From Streptomyces sp. CNQ-509 (GTDB lineage Bacteria > Actinomycetota > Actinomycetes > Streptomycetales > Streptomycetaceae), in the NCBI RefSeq assembly GCF_001011035.1, contig NZ_CP011492.1, positions 1,681,501 to 1,745,500 of the forward strand: a DNA stretch of 64,000 bases. The letters run 5' to 3'. The translations under genes and the position numbers were made by a program. Under the pieces are notes generated by a model. It saw only the letters and a program-made list of their open reading frames with translations. It made no database searches and was not told the DNA's origin. Shown piece after piece: positions 17,449 through 26,503 of this stretch. Position 1 is the stretch's first letter, and every line of letters begins with the position of its first letter.

Positions 17449-18846
17449 TCAGGGGCGGGGTCCCGTGTAGCGGAGAATCCACAGGCCCTGGTTCTTGTCG
17501 GTGATGTAGATGTAGCCGCGGCGGTCGACCACGACGTCCTCCGTCTGCAGGGCGAGTGCGCCTTCCGGCATCGGGCCGTAGCGGCGGGTCGGTTCCGGGG
17601 GCATGAAGTGGCCGGCTTCCCGGGGGAGACGGGGGTGGGAGACGTCGTAGATGCGGAGACCCGCGTTGAAGTGGGCGACGTGGAGCAGGCCGTCGTGGCG
17701 CTGGACGTCGGGGTGGTGCTGGTGGTGGTTGATGTTGTGCGGGCCGCTCCAGCCGCCGCGGGTGGAGAAGTCGGGGTAGCCGGCGCCGCGCGGGGGCGTC
17801 GGCACGGGGAGCAGGGAGAGCAGGAAGGGCTGCCGCGGGTCGGAGATGTCGACTATCGAGGCATGGTGCGCCGGGCCCGTGCCGTACGAGACGTCCTCGG
17901 AGTTGGCGAAGGCGATCTTCCGGCCCGGGACCGGCAGGACGCCGTGGACGCCGAAGCGGCTGTGGAACGGCGGGCTGAACGACAGGCGTCCCACCTGCCG
18001 GGGCCGCGCGGGGTCCGCGATGTCGAGGACCACCAGGCCCGCGCCGCCGTACGGCAGGTAGACCAGGTTCCCCACCGGATACGGCGGTCCGTGCAGGGAC
18101 ACGTCGTGGCCGGCCGAGCAGCAGAAGCCGCCCGCGCCTGCTACTTCGCCGGCCTCGCCCCGTCCCGGGCCCGCCGGGGCCGGTTCGTCGTCCCGCTGGC
18201 CCGGCACCCACCAGCGGCCGGCCTCCCGCGGCCGGGACCGGTCGGAGATGTCGAGGATGACGTAGATGTTGCCGCTGAAGCCCGGTGCGCCGGCGGCCAG
18301 ATGGACGTAGCGGCCGCCCGGGTAGAGGTTGCGGTGGGTGCCGGTGCCGCCGGTGCGGTAGTGGCCCAGCCGGCGCGGGCGTACGGGATCGGCGATGTCC
18401 CAGATCAGCACGCCCTCCTCGAAGGGCGCCGCCGGGTCGCCGCCGAAGTTGGGGAAGACCTGCTCCAGGGCCGTGACCGTGGTGTCGCCGTGCAGGTCGA
18501 CCTGGAGGGTCCAGGTGTTCTCCGGCCCCGGTACGTAGGCGACGACCTCGGGCCGCGCGGGGTCGGTCACGTCGACGACGCTCCAGCCGGAGTCCCAGAA
18601 GTGCCCGGTGTAGAGGTACCAGCGGCCGCGCTTCTCCCGTACGGCCATCTTGAACGCCGGCCGGTGCTCCAAGTCGCTGTAGCCGACCGCCTCGACGTGA
18701 CGGGCCCGGCCGGCCGGCACGGCCGCCCCCGCACCCCCGTCGGCCGCCGCGGTACCCGGCGCCGCGACACCCGCCGCACCCGCCGCCGCGCCCGCGAGTG
18801 ACGCCCGCAGCGCACCCCGGCGCGATATCCCCTGCCTGTCCGTCAT
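17449..18846 (-). CDS. secreted LVIVD-repeat beta-propeller protein
   Basis: This 465-residue protein has a twin-arginine signal (SRRGALRASLAGAAAG) ending near an Ala-rich cleavage site at about residue 35, so it is predicted to be exported folded by Tat. The mature part has repeated LVIVD-type blades such as WSVVDVTDPARPEVVAY, LIWDIADPVRPRRLG, LVVLDIADPARPRQVG and IVDISDPRQP, which predict a beta-propeller. It has a His-rich segment NINHHQHHPD that could bind metal. ATG 18846 has GGAGGGG just upstream. It is divergent from a LysR gene, a likely regulator. Its enzymatic role is unknown. Confidence 0.8.
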   Translation of the reverse strand: MTDRQGISRRGALRASLAGAAAGAAGVAAPGTAAADGGAGAAVPAGRARHVEAVGYSDLEHRPAFKMAVREKRGRWYLYTGHFWDSGWSVVDVTDPARPEVVAYVPGPENTWTLQVDLHGDTTVTALEQVFPNFGGDPAAPFEEGVLIWDIADPVRPRRLGHYRTGGTGTHRNLYPGGRYVHLAAGAPGFSGNIYVILDISDRSRPREAGRWWVPGQRDDEPAPAGPGRGEAGEVAGAGGFCCSAGHDVSLHGPPYPVGNLVYLPYGGAGLVVLDIADPARPRQVGRLSFSPPFHSRFGVHGVLPVPGRKIAFANSEDVSYGTGPAHHASIVDISDPRQPFLLSLLPVPTPPRGAGYPDFSTRGGWSGPHNINHHQHHPDVQRHDGLLHVAHFNAGLRIYDVSHPRLPREAGHFMPPEPTRRYGPMPEGALALQTEDVVVDRRGYIYITDKNQGLWILRYTGPRP

Positions 18847-18903
18847 CGGCCCCTCCGCATCCTCGGTGGCGTGGTGGCACCAGCGTCCGGGGCGGACCCA
18901 AGC

Positions 18904-18918
18904 CGGGTCCAATACCCG
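18904..18918. promoter_or_regulatory. dyad CGGGT-N5-ACCCG between LVIVD and LysR genes
   Basis: A perfect palindromic pair lies in the 106-bp divergent region, 58 bp from the LVIVD start and 35 bp before the LysR start. Position and symmetry fit the binding site of a divergent LysR-type regulator. This is inference only. Confidence 0.5.
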
Positions 18919-18952
18919 TTTCACGGGCTCTGGGACAGAACGGATATGACAC

Positions 18953-19882
18953 GTGGTCGACCTCAGACAGATGCGGTACTTCATCGCCGTCGCCGAGGAG
19001 TTGCACTTCGGCCGCGCCGCCGCCCGGCTGCACATGGCGCAGCCTCCGCTCAGCCGGCAGATCCGCCTGCTGGAGGGGGCCGTGGGCGCCCGGCTGCTGG
19101 ACCGAAGCCGCCGCAGCGTCGCGCTGACCGCCGCCGGGCGGGTCTTCCTGGCCGAGGCGCGGGCGACCGTCCGGCAGGCGGACCGCGCGGTCGAGCTGAC
19201 CCTGCGGGCCGCCCGCGGCGAGACGGGGCAACTGGCCGTGGCGTTCATCGACGCGGCCATCTACAGCGTCATCCCGCCCGTGGTGCGCCGGTTCTCGCAG
19301 GTCCGCCCCGGCGTCGAGCTGAGCGTGACGGAGCTGCGCATCCCCGACCAGATCCGCGAGGTGGCGGAGGGCCGGCTGCACGCGGGGTTCGTCCACCCGC
19401 CGGTGCCCGATCCGCGGCTGGCGGTGGAGACGGTGTTCACGGAGGAGCTGGCGGTGGCGCTGCCCGCCGGGCATCCGCTCGCCGTACGGGACCGGGTCGA
19501 CGTCGCCGAGCTGGCGGGGACGCCGCTGATCCAGTTCCCGCGGGAGATCAACCCGCCGCTCTTCGACGACATCGTCGCCCTGTGCCGGGCCGCCGGTTAC
19601 ACCCCGCCCTCCCTGCGCGAAGCCTCGCCCAAGCAGACTGTCATCGGCCTCGTGGCCGCCGGGCTCGGGGCGTCCCTGCTGCCCGCCTCGCTGGAGAACC
19701 TCCGCCGCGACGGCGTCGTCTACCGGCCCCTCGCCGGGCCGGGCCTGACCGTCGACACCTCGGTGATCTGGCGGCGTACGGACCGCGATCCCGTGCTCCA
19801 CGCCTTCCTGCGCGTCGTACGGGAGGTATGCCGCGCCGAGGACGCCGGGCCGGCTGATCCCGTCCCCGTACCGGACCGCTGA
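18953..19882 (+). CDS. LysR family transcriptional regulator
   Basis: This 309-residue LTTR has an N-terminal winged HTH (MRYFIAVAEELHFGRAAARL, then QPPLSRQIRLLEGAVGARLL, residues about 7-50). It is followed by a linker helix and a periplasmic-binding-like effector domain. GTG 18953 is the start, placing the RQMRYF motif at residue 5 as usual. It is divergent from the LVIVD-repeat gene, which LTTRs of this arrangement normally control. The effector is unknown. A 16-bp hairpin terminator follows. Confidence 0.92.
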   Translation: MVDLRQMRYFIAVAEELHFGRAAARLHMAQPPLSRQIRLLEGAVGARLLDRSRRSVALTAAGRVFLAEARATVRQADRAVELTLRAARGETGQLAVAFIDAAIYSVIPPVVRRFSQVRPGVELSVTELRIPDQIREVAEGRLHAGFVHPPVPDPRLAVETVFTEELAVALPAGHPLAVRDRVDVAELAGTPLIQFPREINPPLFDDIVALCRAAGYTPPSLREASPKQTVIGLVAAGLGASLLPASLENLRRDGVVYRPLAGPGLTVDTSVIWRRTDRDPVLHAFLRVVREVCRAEDAGPADPVPVPDR

Positions 19883-19911
19883 CCCCGCCGCCCGGTCGCC
19901 GCACCGACACG

Positions 19912-19946
19912 GCCGGCCCGGCGCGGAGAGTCCGCGCCGGGCCGGC
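19912..19946. terminator. bidirectional hairpin between lysR and the esterase gene
   Basis: A perfect 16-bp stem (19912-19927 with 19931-19946) has a 3-base loop, 29 bases after the LysR stop and 79 bases after the end of the convergent esterase gene. Confidence 0.8.
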
Positions 19947-20025
19947 GTGTGTGCGTCCCCTCGGGGGGTGAGGGACGTCGGTGGCCGGACCGTCCCCGCC
20001 GGCCGGGGACGGCCGGGGACGGCGG

Positions 20026-20925
20026 TCAGCCGGTCAGTCGGTCGTGGATGATGCCGGCGTACGCCTCCTCGCCCCGGGCGTTGGGGTGCAGCGGTGCGGC
20101 CGGGGCGGTGGGCACGTAGCCCTCGACCCACTTCTTCTCCGGCGACTGGCAGGAGTCGTGGCCGCGGCTCGGGGTGAAGACGTCGACGTACTCGGCGCCG
20201 TGGGCCGCCGCGCGGTCGGCGATGACGCGGTTCATGTGGTTGACGCTGCCCTGGAGCCAGTCGGCGTCGGGAGCGAGCACCGGCTGGTACGGCCAGCAGC
20301 CGCCCGGCTTGATGTAGTCGCCGTACCCGGTGACCAGGACACGGGCCTGCGGGGCGCGGGCGTGGATGCCGTCGAGGACGGCGCCGAGCTTGGGGCCCAT
20401 GGCCTCGATGCGCTGGGCGACGGTGTCGACGCCGCCCTCCATGAAGCCGTCCTTGCACGGGTCGCCGAGCGGGTTGAGCTGCATGCAGTCCTGCGCGACG
20501 CCGACGAGCCCGGCGTCGTTGCCGCCGATCGTCAGCGTGACCAGGGTGGTGTCCGCGCTCAGCGCGTCGAACTGCGGGGGTGCCTCGCCCATGTCCACGT
20601 CGAGCAGCGAGAGCGACTGCGGCTGCGTCATGTGGTCGGTCTTGGCACCGCTGCACGTGACGTCGCGCAGTTCCGCGACGTCGAGCCGGTCCGCGAGTTC
20701 GTGCGCGTAGTTCTCGGTGGAGCGTCCGCAGGCGAGCGGTCCGGTGGGGAGCGGGATGAGCGGGCCCGAGGCCATCGAGTCGCCGAGGGCGACGTAGACC
20801 TCGCCGGCGGCGGCATCCGTTACGGCGGAGTCCGCGGCGGCCGGGGCGGCCGTGCCGGCGACGACGAGGCCGGTCGCCGCGGCGGCGCCCAGCGCGCCCT
20901 TGAGGAGTTTCGGCAGCACGTTCAT
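20026..20925 (-). CDS. secreted SGNH/GDSL esterase
   Basis: This 299-residue exported hydrolase has a Sec signal peptide (residues about 1-31, ending APAAADS). The GDSM block I nucleophile is present (VYVALGDSMASG), block III GGND is in LTIGGNDAG, and the C-terminal catalytic histidine is in APLHPNARG. Conserved cysteines (CGRSTENYA, TCSGAKT, CMQLNPLGDPC, SCQSPEKKW) match the disulfides of the Streptomyces SEST-type esterases. ATG 20925 has GGGAG seven bases upstream. Substrates could be lipids or acylated polymers. Confidence 0.9.
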   Translation of the reverse strand: MNVLPKLLKGALGAAAATGLVVAGTAAPAAADSAVTDAAAGEVYVALGDSMASGPLIPLPTGPLACGRSTENYAHELADRLDVAELRDVTCSGAKTDHMTQPQSLSLLDVDMGEAPPQFDALSADTTLVTLTIGGNDAGLVGVAQDCMQLNPLGDPCKDGFMEGGVDTVAQRIEAMGPKLGAVLDGIHARAPQARVLVTGYGDYIKPGGCWPYQPVLAPDADWLQGSVNHMNRVIADRAAAHGAEYVDVFTPSRGHDSCQSPEKKWVEGYVPTAPAAPLHPNARGEEAYAGIIHDRLTG

Positions 20926-21039
20926 CGGCGGCTCCCGGCGGTGGGGGTGGGTGGGGCGGAAAGTTGTGTCGTGCACATGATGCAGACGGGCCGGGCTGCG
21001 CTTAACTGGTCAGTAACGCAGACTTCTCCGGGAGCCGTT

Positions 21040-22263
21040 GTGACGCGTGACAACACACCGCTGTGTATCGGCGGCAGCCCGGTCGACGCGCGGCTGCGGG
21101 CCAGGGTGCCCGCGCTCACCCACCGCGTCGTCGACCGGCTGCTGAGCGAACTGCCCGTGTACGCCGCCCTGCCGCCCGAGGAGGTCGCGGGCGACATCGC
21201 CGACATCGTGCAGCGCAGCCTGCGCCTCTTCGCCGACGTGCTGCAGCGCCGCGGCCCGGCGCGCGACGACGAGCTGGTACGGCAGCGGGAGTCGGCCGCG
21301 CAGCGCGCCGAGGAGGGCGTGCCGCTGGACGCCATCCTCAGCGCGTACCAGATCGGCACGGCGATGGGCTGGGAGGAGATCTCGGCGGAGGCGCGGCCCG
21401 CGGACTTCGCCGACGCGCAGGAGGTGCTGCGGCATCTCTTCGTGCTGCAGCGGCAGTTGGTGGCAACGGTCAGCGCCGCGTATCTGGAGGCCCGGCAGGT
21501 GCTCGACGTCCAGGAGCACGCGCCGCGGCACGCGCTGCTGGCCGCGCTGCTCGCCGGGGAGCCGCTGGAGGGCATCGCCCGCCGCACAGGGCTGCGGCCG
21601 GCGCCGCGGTACGTCGCGATGACGCTGTACGTGGCCCCGCACCCCGACGAGCACTCCCCCGGACCGCGGTCCCGCATCGCCGCCCGGCGCAAGATCCGCC
21701 GGCTGCAGACGGCGCTCAACGGCTTCGCCGGCGAACCGGCGCTCACGGCGCTCGACGCGGGCGGCGGCACCGCGCTGCTGCCGGTGGCGGAGGAGCCGCC
21801 GTGGCCGGCGCTGTGCGGGCTGATCGACCGTACGGAGACGGCGGTCGGGGCGGCGGTGACGGCGGCGGCGGCCGGGGCGGCGGCGGACGGGCTGCCGGCG
21901 GCGGTGGCGCAGACGGCGGACATCGTGGAGCTGGTACGGCGTACGGACCGGCCGCCGGGCCTGTACCGGCTGGCCGACGTGCTCCTCGACTACCAGCTCA
22001 GCCGCCCGAGCGAGGCGCTGACCGGGCTCGCCGACCTGCTGCAACCGCTGGCCGGCCGCCCGGAGTTGCTGCACACCCTGGAGACGTACCTGGCACGCGA
22101 CCTCGACCGCCGCGGCACGGCCGCCGCGCTGCACGTGCACCCCAACACGGTCGACTACCGCATCCGCCGCATCGCCCTCCTCACGGGCCTCACCCCGACG
22201 ACCCCGGCGGACGCCCGCCGCCTGAGCGCGGCGCTGGTGGCCCGCCGCACGCTACGGGCCTGA
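21040..22263 (+). CDS. PucR-type helix-turn-helix regulator
   Basis: This 407-residue regulator has an N-terminal RsbRD-like helical domain (residues about 15-160), a central GGDEF-like CdaR segment, and the C-terminal PucR HTH: TLETYLARDLDRRGTAAAL then HVHPNTVDYRIRRI. I chose GTG 21040 with GGGAG five bases upstream; longer in-frame ORF to the left is antisense to the esterase gene. It is divergent from the esterase by 114 bp. Ligand and targets are unknown. Confidence 0.87.
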   Translation: MTRDNTPLCIGGSPVDARLRARVPALTHRVVDRLLSELPVYAALPPEEVAGDIADIVQRSLRLFADVLQRRGPARDDELVRQRESAAQRAEEGVPLDAILSAYQIGTAMGWEEISAEARPADFADAQEVLRHLFVLQRQLVATVSAAYLEARQVLDVQEHAPRHALLAALLAGEPLEGIARRTGLRPAPRYVAMTLYVAPHPDEHSPGPRSRIAARRKIRRLQTALNGFAGEPALTALDAGGGTALLPVAEEPPWPALCGLIDRTETAVGAAVTAAAAGAAADGLPAAVAQTADIVELVRRTDRPPGLYRLADVLLDYQLSRPSEALTGLADLLQPLAGRPELLHTLETYLARDLDRRGTAAALHVHPNTVDYRIRRIALLTGLTPTTPADARRLSAALVARRTLRA

Positions 22264-22330
22264 CGGCCCGGGGGCGGGGGAGCCCGGGCGTGGAGCCGGT
22301 GACCAAAGGAGGGCCAGGCTGTACGCACAC

Positions 22331-22400
22331 ACGCGGCACGCGGCACGCGGCACGCGGCACGCGGCACGCGGCACGCGGCACGCGGCACGCGGCACGCGGC
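22331..22400. repeat. perfect heptanucleotide repeat (ACGCGGC)10
   Basis: Ten exact 7-bp units make 70 bp without a single mismatch, between two convergent genes and ending five bases from the methyltransferase stop codon. Perfect identity suggests recent expansion or instability by slippage. The coding frame of neither gene is affected. Confidence 0.95.
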
Positions 22401-22404
22401 CCTC

Positions 22405-23244
22405 TCATGCCGCGTTGTGCGCCGTCACCAGCCAGGCCGGGGCCCGGAGCAGGACTCCCTCCGGGGTCACGTACGGAGTCAGGGCCTCGCGCAGGGCCTC
22501 GGTCGCCTTCGCCTTCGTCCCCCCGTCGAGGTCCGCCATCACCCCTCGCACATGCGGCCGGTTGAGGACGAAGTCCAGCGCCTCCCCGACCCCCGCCCCC
22601 AGGTCCATCGGCTCGTTCTCCGCCTCCAGTCGTACGTCGACGAAGCCCGCCCCGCCCAGCACCTCCCGCACCCGGTCGGGGTCGGCCAGCGAGTTCGGGC
22701 CCGGCTCGTTCACGCCGCCGGACTTCGGCACCGTGACGTACCGGCCGAGGGCCGCGCGCGGCACGGCCGAGTACTCGCTCTCCTCCGGCGCCCGCCAGCA
22801 CACGAACGCCAGCCGCCCCGCAGGCCGCAGCGCGCGCCGTACGTTGGCGAACGCCGCCACCGGGTCCGCGAAGAACATCACGCCGTGCCGGCTGATCGCC
22901 ACGTCGTACGCGCCGTCGGCGAAGCCGTGCACCTGCGCGTCGGCCTGCTCGAAGCGCACGTTCCCGACGCCCTCCTCTGCCGCCCTCGCGCGCGCCTGCG
23001 CGAGCATCGCGGCGGACAGGTCGACGCCGAGCGCCGAGCCCTCGGCGGCGAGCGCCGCGGCCACCCGGGTCGTCTGGCCGCAGCCGCAGCCGACGTCGAG
23101 GACGCGGTCGTCCGGCTGCACGTCCGCGCCCGCGAACAGCCGCTCGCTGTAGCGGAACATCGCCGCGTTGTACTGCTCCTCGTACGCGACCCAGTGGTCG
23201 CCGTTGGCCCCGTTCCAGTCGAGGGTCCGCGCGCTCTCCGCCAC
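22405..23244 (-). CDS. class I SAM-dependent methyltransferase
   Basis: This 279-residue enzyme has the Rossmann-like SAM-binding motif I VLDVGCGCGQTT (residues about 46-57), motif II near GVDLSAAML, and the post-motif YDVAISRHGVMFFADP. It resembles ubiquinone/menaquinone-type methyltransferases (UbiE fold), often annotated simply as class I methyltransferase. The substrate cannot be assigned. It is convergent to the PucR gene, with the heptamer repeat immediately beyond its stop. No operon partner is evident. Confidence 0.87.
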   Translation of the reverse strand: MAESARTLDWNGANGDHWVAYEEQYNAAMFRYSERLFAGADVQPDDRVLDVGCGCGQTTRVAAALAAEGSALGVDLSAAMLAQARARAAEEGVGNVRFEQADAQVHGFADGAYDVAISRHGVMFFADPVAAFANVRRALRPAGRLAFVCWRAPEESEYSAVPRAALGRYVTVPKSGGVNEPGPNSLADPDRVREVLGGAGFVDVRLEAENEPMDLGAGVGEALDFVLNRPHVRGVMADLDGGTKAKATEALREALTPYVTPEGVLLRAPAWLVTAHNAA

Positions 23245-23332
23245 GTCCGCCGCCTTCCGCCGTTCCGCCCGATCCGCCCGTGCCGCCGCTTCTGACGGTC
23301 ACCGTACGCCCGTACGGAGCCCGCCGAGGCCG

Positions 23333-25234
23333 TCACCTCACACGGAACACCGGCCCCCGCGCGACGAACGGCAGTGACGCCCCCGCCGGGATCAGATACG
23401 CGTGCTCCCTGCGCACCCGCAGCACGTCGCACATGCCGTCGGTGATCACCAGCACGGGCGCCGCGCCCGGGAAGTCGTCCGCCCGTTCCAGCAGGTCGAG
23501 CCCCGGCTGGAGGACGGTCCCGCCGCGGCCCTTCACCCGCACCCGGCCGGCGATCTCCGTCGGCGGCAGATAGCCCGCGTCGTACGGCATGGCGTCGCAG
23601 AAGACGACCCGCGCCGCGGGCACGTCACGCGCTTCCGCGTACGACGCGATGGCACCCAGCGCCTTGCCGAGCAGCGTGCGGCTCATGGAGCCGGAGGTGT
23701 CGAGGACGACGCCGAAGGTGCAGCGGGCGACCTCCTCGGGCGGGAAGTAGCGGCCCGCACGCGGGATGTCCGGGGTGGCGGCCTGCCGGCGGGCGGGACG
23801 CGCGAAGGTGCGCACCGGCTCCGCCCGGGGCACGAACTCGTCGAACCAGCGGGCCAGCAGCGCGTCCCACGGCAGCGGCGGCTGCGCGAGCGCCCGGATC
23901 TCCTCGATCAGCCCGGCCGGCAGCAGCCCGCGGTCCTGGTCGCGCTCGTGCAGGTCGAGGCCGCGCTGGAGCCCGCGCCGGTAGAACTCGTCGAGGTCGA
24001 CGTACGCGGCCGCCGGATCCCGCGGCACCAGCGGCTCGCCGAGTACGTCGCCGAGCCCCCGGCCGCGCGGCGTCGCGAGCCGGCGGCGCTGGACCCTGAG
24101 GTCGGCGGCGAGGCGGTCGTAGACCTCCTCGGTGGACAGGCCCGCGAGCCGCGGGTCGTGCAGCAGCCCGGCGGGCATCTCGCCGACGCGCATCTCCAGC
24201 AGCCAGCCGTTGACGACGAAGTCGGCGGCGATGTTGAAGAGATACGGGTCCCGCGCCCCGCGGCGCTCGCCGTGGCGCAGCGCGGCGTGCAGCATCTCGT
24301 GGCCGAGGATGAAGCGCCATTCCTCGTCGGAGTGGTCCTTCAGCGGGTTGACGTAGATCTCGCCCGCGGCGGCGTCGACGGCGGCGACGGAGATGTCGTG
24401 CGCGCGGGCGAGATCGGCGTCGGCGACGACGGTCATGCCCGCGGCGATCCCGCCGAGCAGCGGGTAGGAGGAGACGAACCACTCCAGCGCCCGCTCCCAC
24501 GGCCGCCGGGGCGCCCGTGCGCCGGTGAGCGAGTCGCGCCGGCCGCCGGCGACCTCCATGGCGGCGGACATCGTACGGGCGAGGGCGTGCGCGAAGTCCT
24601 TCTGCCAGTCGGGCGGCGTGGTGCCGGGCCAGCCGTCCCACGGCAGCAGCAGCACGTCGGGCTCGTCGCCCGCGGCGCCGCAGCGCTCGTACTCGGGCGG
24701 GATGCCGTCGCGCCGCCAGCGGGCGGCGAGTTCCTCCTCGCCGCCGCCGGGATAGTGCGCGGGCAGGTCGGCGGGCGGGCGGCCGGTGCCGAAGGAGAGC
24801 AGGAAGCGGTTGACGACGGTGCAGCGGGCGGCCTGCTCGTACCGGTCGGGCTGGGTGCGCTCGCCGCGGGCGGCGGGGGCGTGGCCGAAGCCGAGGTGCA
24901 GCAGGCAGTGGGCCAGCGCCCAGGTCCACTCGGCGGGCTCGGCGCGGCGGGTGGGGTGGGCGTGGACGGTGCCGTACGAGTCGACGCGGGCGAGGCCGTG
25001 GGCGGGGGCCGGTGTGTCGGCAGTACCGGAGACGATCGTGGTGCCGCCGGTGCTGTGGGGAGCGGCACCCGTGCCCGCCGCGCCCTTGCGGACGACCTGC
25101 GCACCGAGGGCGCGCAGGGCCGGGTTCTGCATGGCCTTCGCAAGCCCGGCGGAGAAGGCGCGGGTGGCCGGGTCGTCGCGCTGCTGCGCCTTGGCCTTCC
25201 CGCGCCGGCCCGCCGCCCGGTTCGTACGGCTCAT
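23333..25234 (-). CDS. VWA domain protein with zinc-metallopeptidase motif (DUF2201-like)
   Basis: This 633-residue soluble protein carries a zinc-peptidase motif HEMLH at about residue 311 (FILGHEMLHAALRH) and a C-terminal von Willebrand A-like domain with a MIDAS sequence DTSGSMS at about residue 515. This pairing is the DUF2201 putative metallopeptidase family, usually encoded beside a MoxR AAA ATPase, as here. Its ATG overlaps the ATPase stop by four bases (ATGA), showing translational coupling. MoxR/VWA pairs act as chaperone or cofactor-insertion machines; the client here is unknown. Confidence 0.85.
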   Translation of the reverse strand: MSRTNRAAGRRGKAKAQQRDDPATRAFSAGLAKAMQNPALRALGAQVVRKGAAGTGAAPHSTGGTTIVSGTADTPAPAHGLARVDSYGTVHAHPTRRAEPAEWTWALAHCLLHLGFGHAPAARGERTQPDRYEQAARCTVVNRFLLSFGTGRPPADLPAHYPGGGEEELAARWRRDGIPPEYERCGAAGDEPDVLLLPWDGWPGTTPPDWQKDFAHALARTMSAAMEVAGGRRDSLTGARAPRRPWERALEWFVSSYPLLGGIAAGMTVVADADLARAHDISVAAVDAAAGEIYVNPLKDHSDEEWRFILGHEMLHAALRHGERRGARDPYLFNIAADFVVNGWLLEMRVGEMPAGLLHDPRLAGLSTEEVYDRLAADLRVQRRRLATPRGRGLGDVLGEPLVPRDPAAAYVDLDEFYRRGLQRGLDLHERDQDRGLLPAGLIEEIRALAQPPLPWDALLARWFDEFVPRAEPVRTFARPARRQAATPDIPRAGRYFPPEEVARCTFGVVLDTSGSMSRTLLGKALGAIASYAEARDVPAARVVFCDAMPYDAGYLPPTEIAGRVRVKGRGGTVLQPGLDLLERADDFPGAAPVLVITDGMCDVLRVRREHAYLIPAGASLPFVARGPVFRVR

Positions 25235-26292
25235 CTGCGGGCTTCCACGAGCCGCGGCATGTCCCTGGCCGCCTCCACCAGGAACCAGGCGGGCAGCACC
25301 GGCTGCCCGTCCGCGTCCTCGGCGATGACGGTCTGCGCCACCTCCACCGATATCTCGGCCAGTTGGACGAGGAGCGCCTTCGCGCGGTACGCGGTCTCGC
25401 GCACGGCCGGCGAGGCGTGCTCCTTGCTCGCGGGCAGCTCCTTGACGAGCCGGCCGCGGAACGCCTCGGCGAGGTAGTAGAGCAGGTCGCGGTCCTCGGT
25501 GCGGCGGGGCCAGGAGGCGTCGCCCTTGAGGATGGCCTCGACGCCGTACCGGTGCCGGACGATCTTGACGTACCCGCAGAAGGAGACGGCGTGCGCGGGG
25601 GTGAGCGTGCCGTGCGCGACGGTCTTGAGGGTGACGTCGTCGAGGGCGGGGCCGAAGGAGTGCAGCGCGTCGGAGAGCATGTGCCACGAACGCGGGGTGG
25701 AGAACGGCTCCTCGGTCTTCGGCGGCTTGGCCCACAGGTGGTCGGGGCGGTCGGTGAGGTAGTCGGTCACCCAGGGGTGGATGCCGTGCTCGCCGGCCCA
25801 GACGAGCCAGTCGGTCGCGGACGCCTCCAGGTGCACGTGGGCGAGGCGGTTGACGAGCGCGGAGGCCATGGGGCGGGCGAGCGCGTTGTCGGTGGCGCGG
25901 TTGCCGGCGCCGATGACGATGCTGCCCTCGGGCAGCTCGTAGGTGCCGATGCGGCGGTCGAGGATGAGGGAGTAGAACGCCTTCTGCACGTCGGGGGTGG
26001 CGGCGTTCAGCTCGTCGAGGAAGAGGCAGTACGCCTCGTCGCGGGCGATGGCCTCCGGCGGGCAGAAGACGCTGCGCCCGTCGCGGATCTGCGGGACGCC
26101 GATGAGGTCTTCCGGGGCGAGCTGGGTGCCGATGAGGCTGACGCAGTCGAGGCCGAGGGAGTCGGCGAACTGCCGTACCAGCGACGACTTCCCGATGCCC
26201 GGGGCGCCCCAGAGGAAGACCGGGCGCACGGTGGCGAGCCCGAGCAGCAGCTCGGGGATCCGGGCGGGCGTGACGGTGACGGCTGCCTGCAC
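25231..26292 (-). CDS. MoxR-like AAA ATPase
   Basis: This 353-residue ATPase has Walker A GAPGIGKSS (residues 29-37), Walker B LFLDEL (90-95) and a sensor-1-like GAGNRATDN. I chose GTG 26292 because AGGAG lies about eight bases upstream; an in-frame extension to 26379 is Arg/Pro-rich and unlikely. It is the first gene of a coupled pair with the VWA metallopeptidase. By family knowledge, ATP hydrolysis remodels a client presented by the VWA partner. Confidence 0.9.
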   Translation of the reverse strand: MQAAVTVTPARIPELLLGLATVRPVFLWGAPGIGKSSLVRQFADSLGLDCVSLIGTQLAPEDLIGVPQIRDGRSVFCPPEAIARDEAYCLFLDELNAATPDVQKAFYSLILDRRIGTYELPEGSIVIGAGNRATDNALARPMASALVNRLAHVHLEASATDWLVWAGEHGIHPWVTDYLTDRPDHLWAKPPKTEEPFSTPRSWHMLSDALHSFGPALDDVTLKTVAHGTLTPAHAVSFCGYVKIVRHRYGVEAILKGDASWPRRTEDRDLLYYLAEAFRGRLVKELPASKEHASPAVRETAYRAKALLVQLAEISVEVAQTVIAEDADGQPVLPAWFLVEAARDMPRLVEARR

Positions 26293-26503
26293 GCGGCGGG
26301 CTCCTGATTCCGGTCGGGTGCGGCGCGCGCAGGGAGTGTGCGCCGTGTCGGGACCTCCAGTGTGGGCGGTGGACGGCACGCGGCGCAGCCGGTTTTCCGG
26401 TGGCGGGGGACGCGTGTGCGCGGGCGCGGGGCGTACGGCACGAAGGCTTGTCGCCTACGGGCCGTGCCCCGCGCCCGGTTCGCGGTCGGGCCGGATCGGG
26501 TCG

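Noticed and set aside
16991..20656. Minus-strand open frame of over 1200 codons
   Set aside because: It crosses the LVIVD and LysR genes in wrong frames with low-complexity Arg/Gly/Pro text. It is open only because GC-rich DNA has few stops.
22331..22400. Possible CRISPR array
   Set aside because: The units are contiguous 7-mers with no spacers and there are no cas genes nearby.
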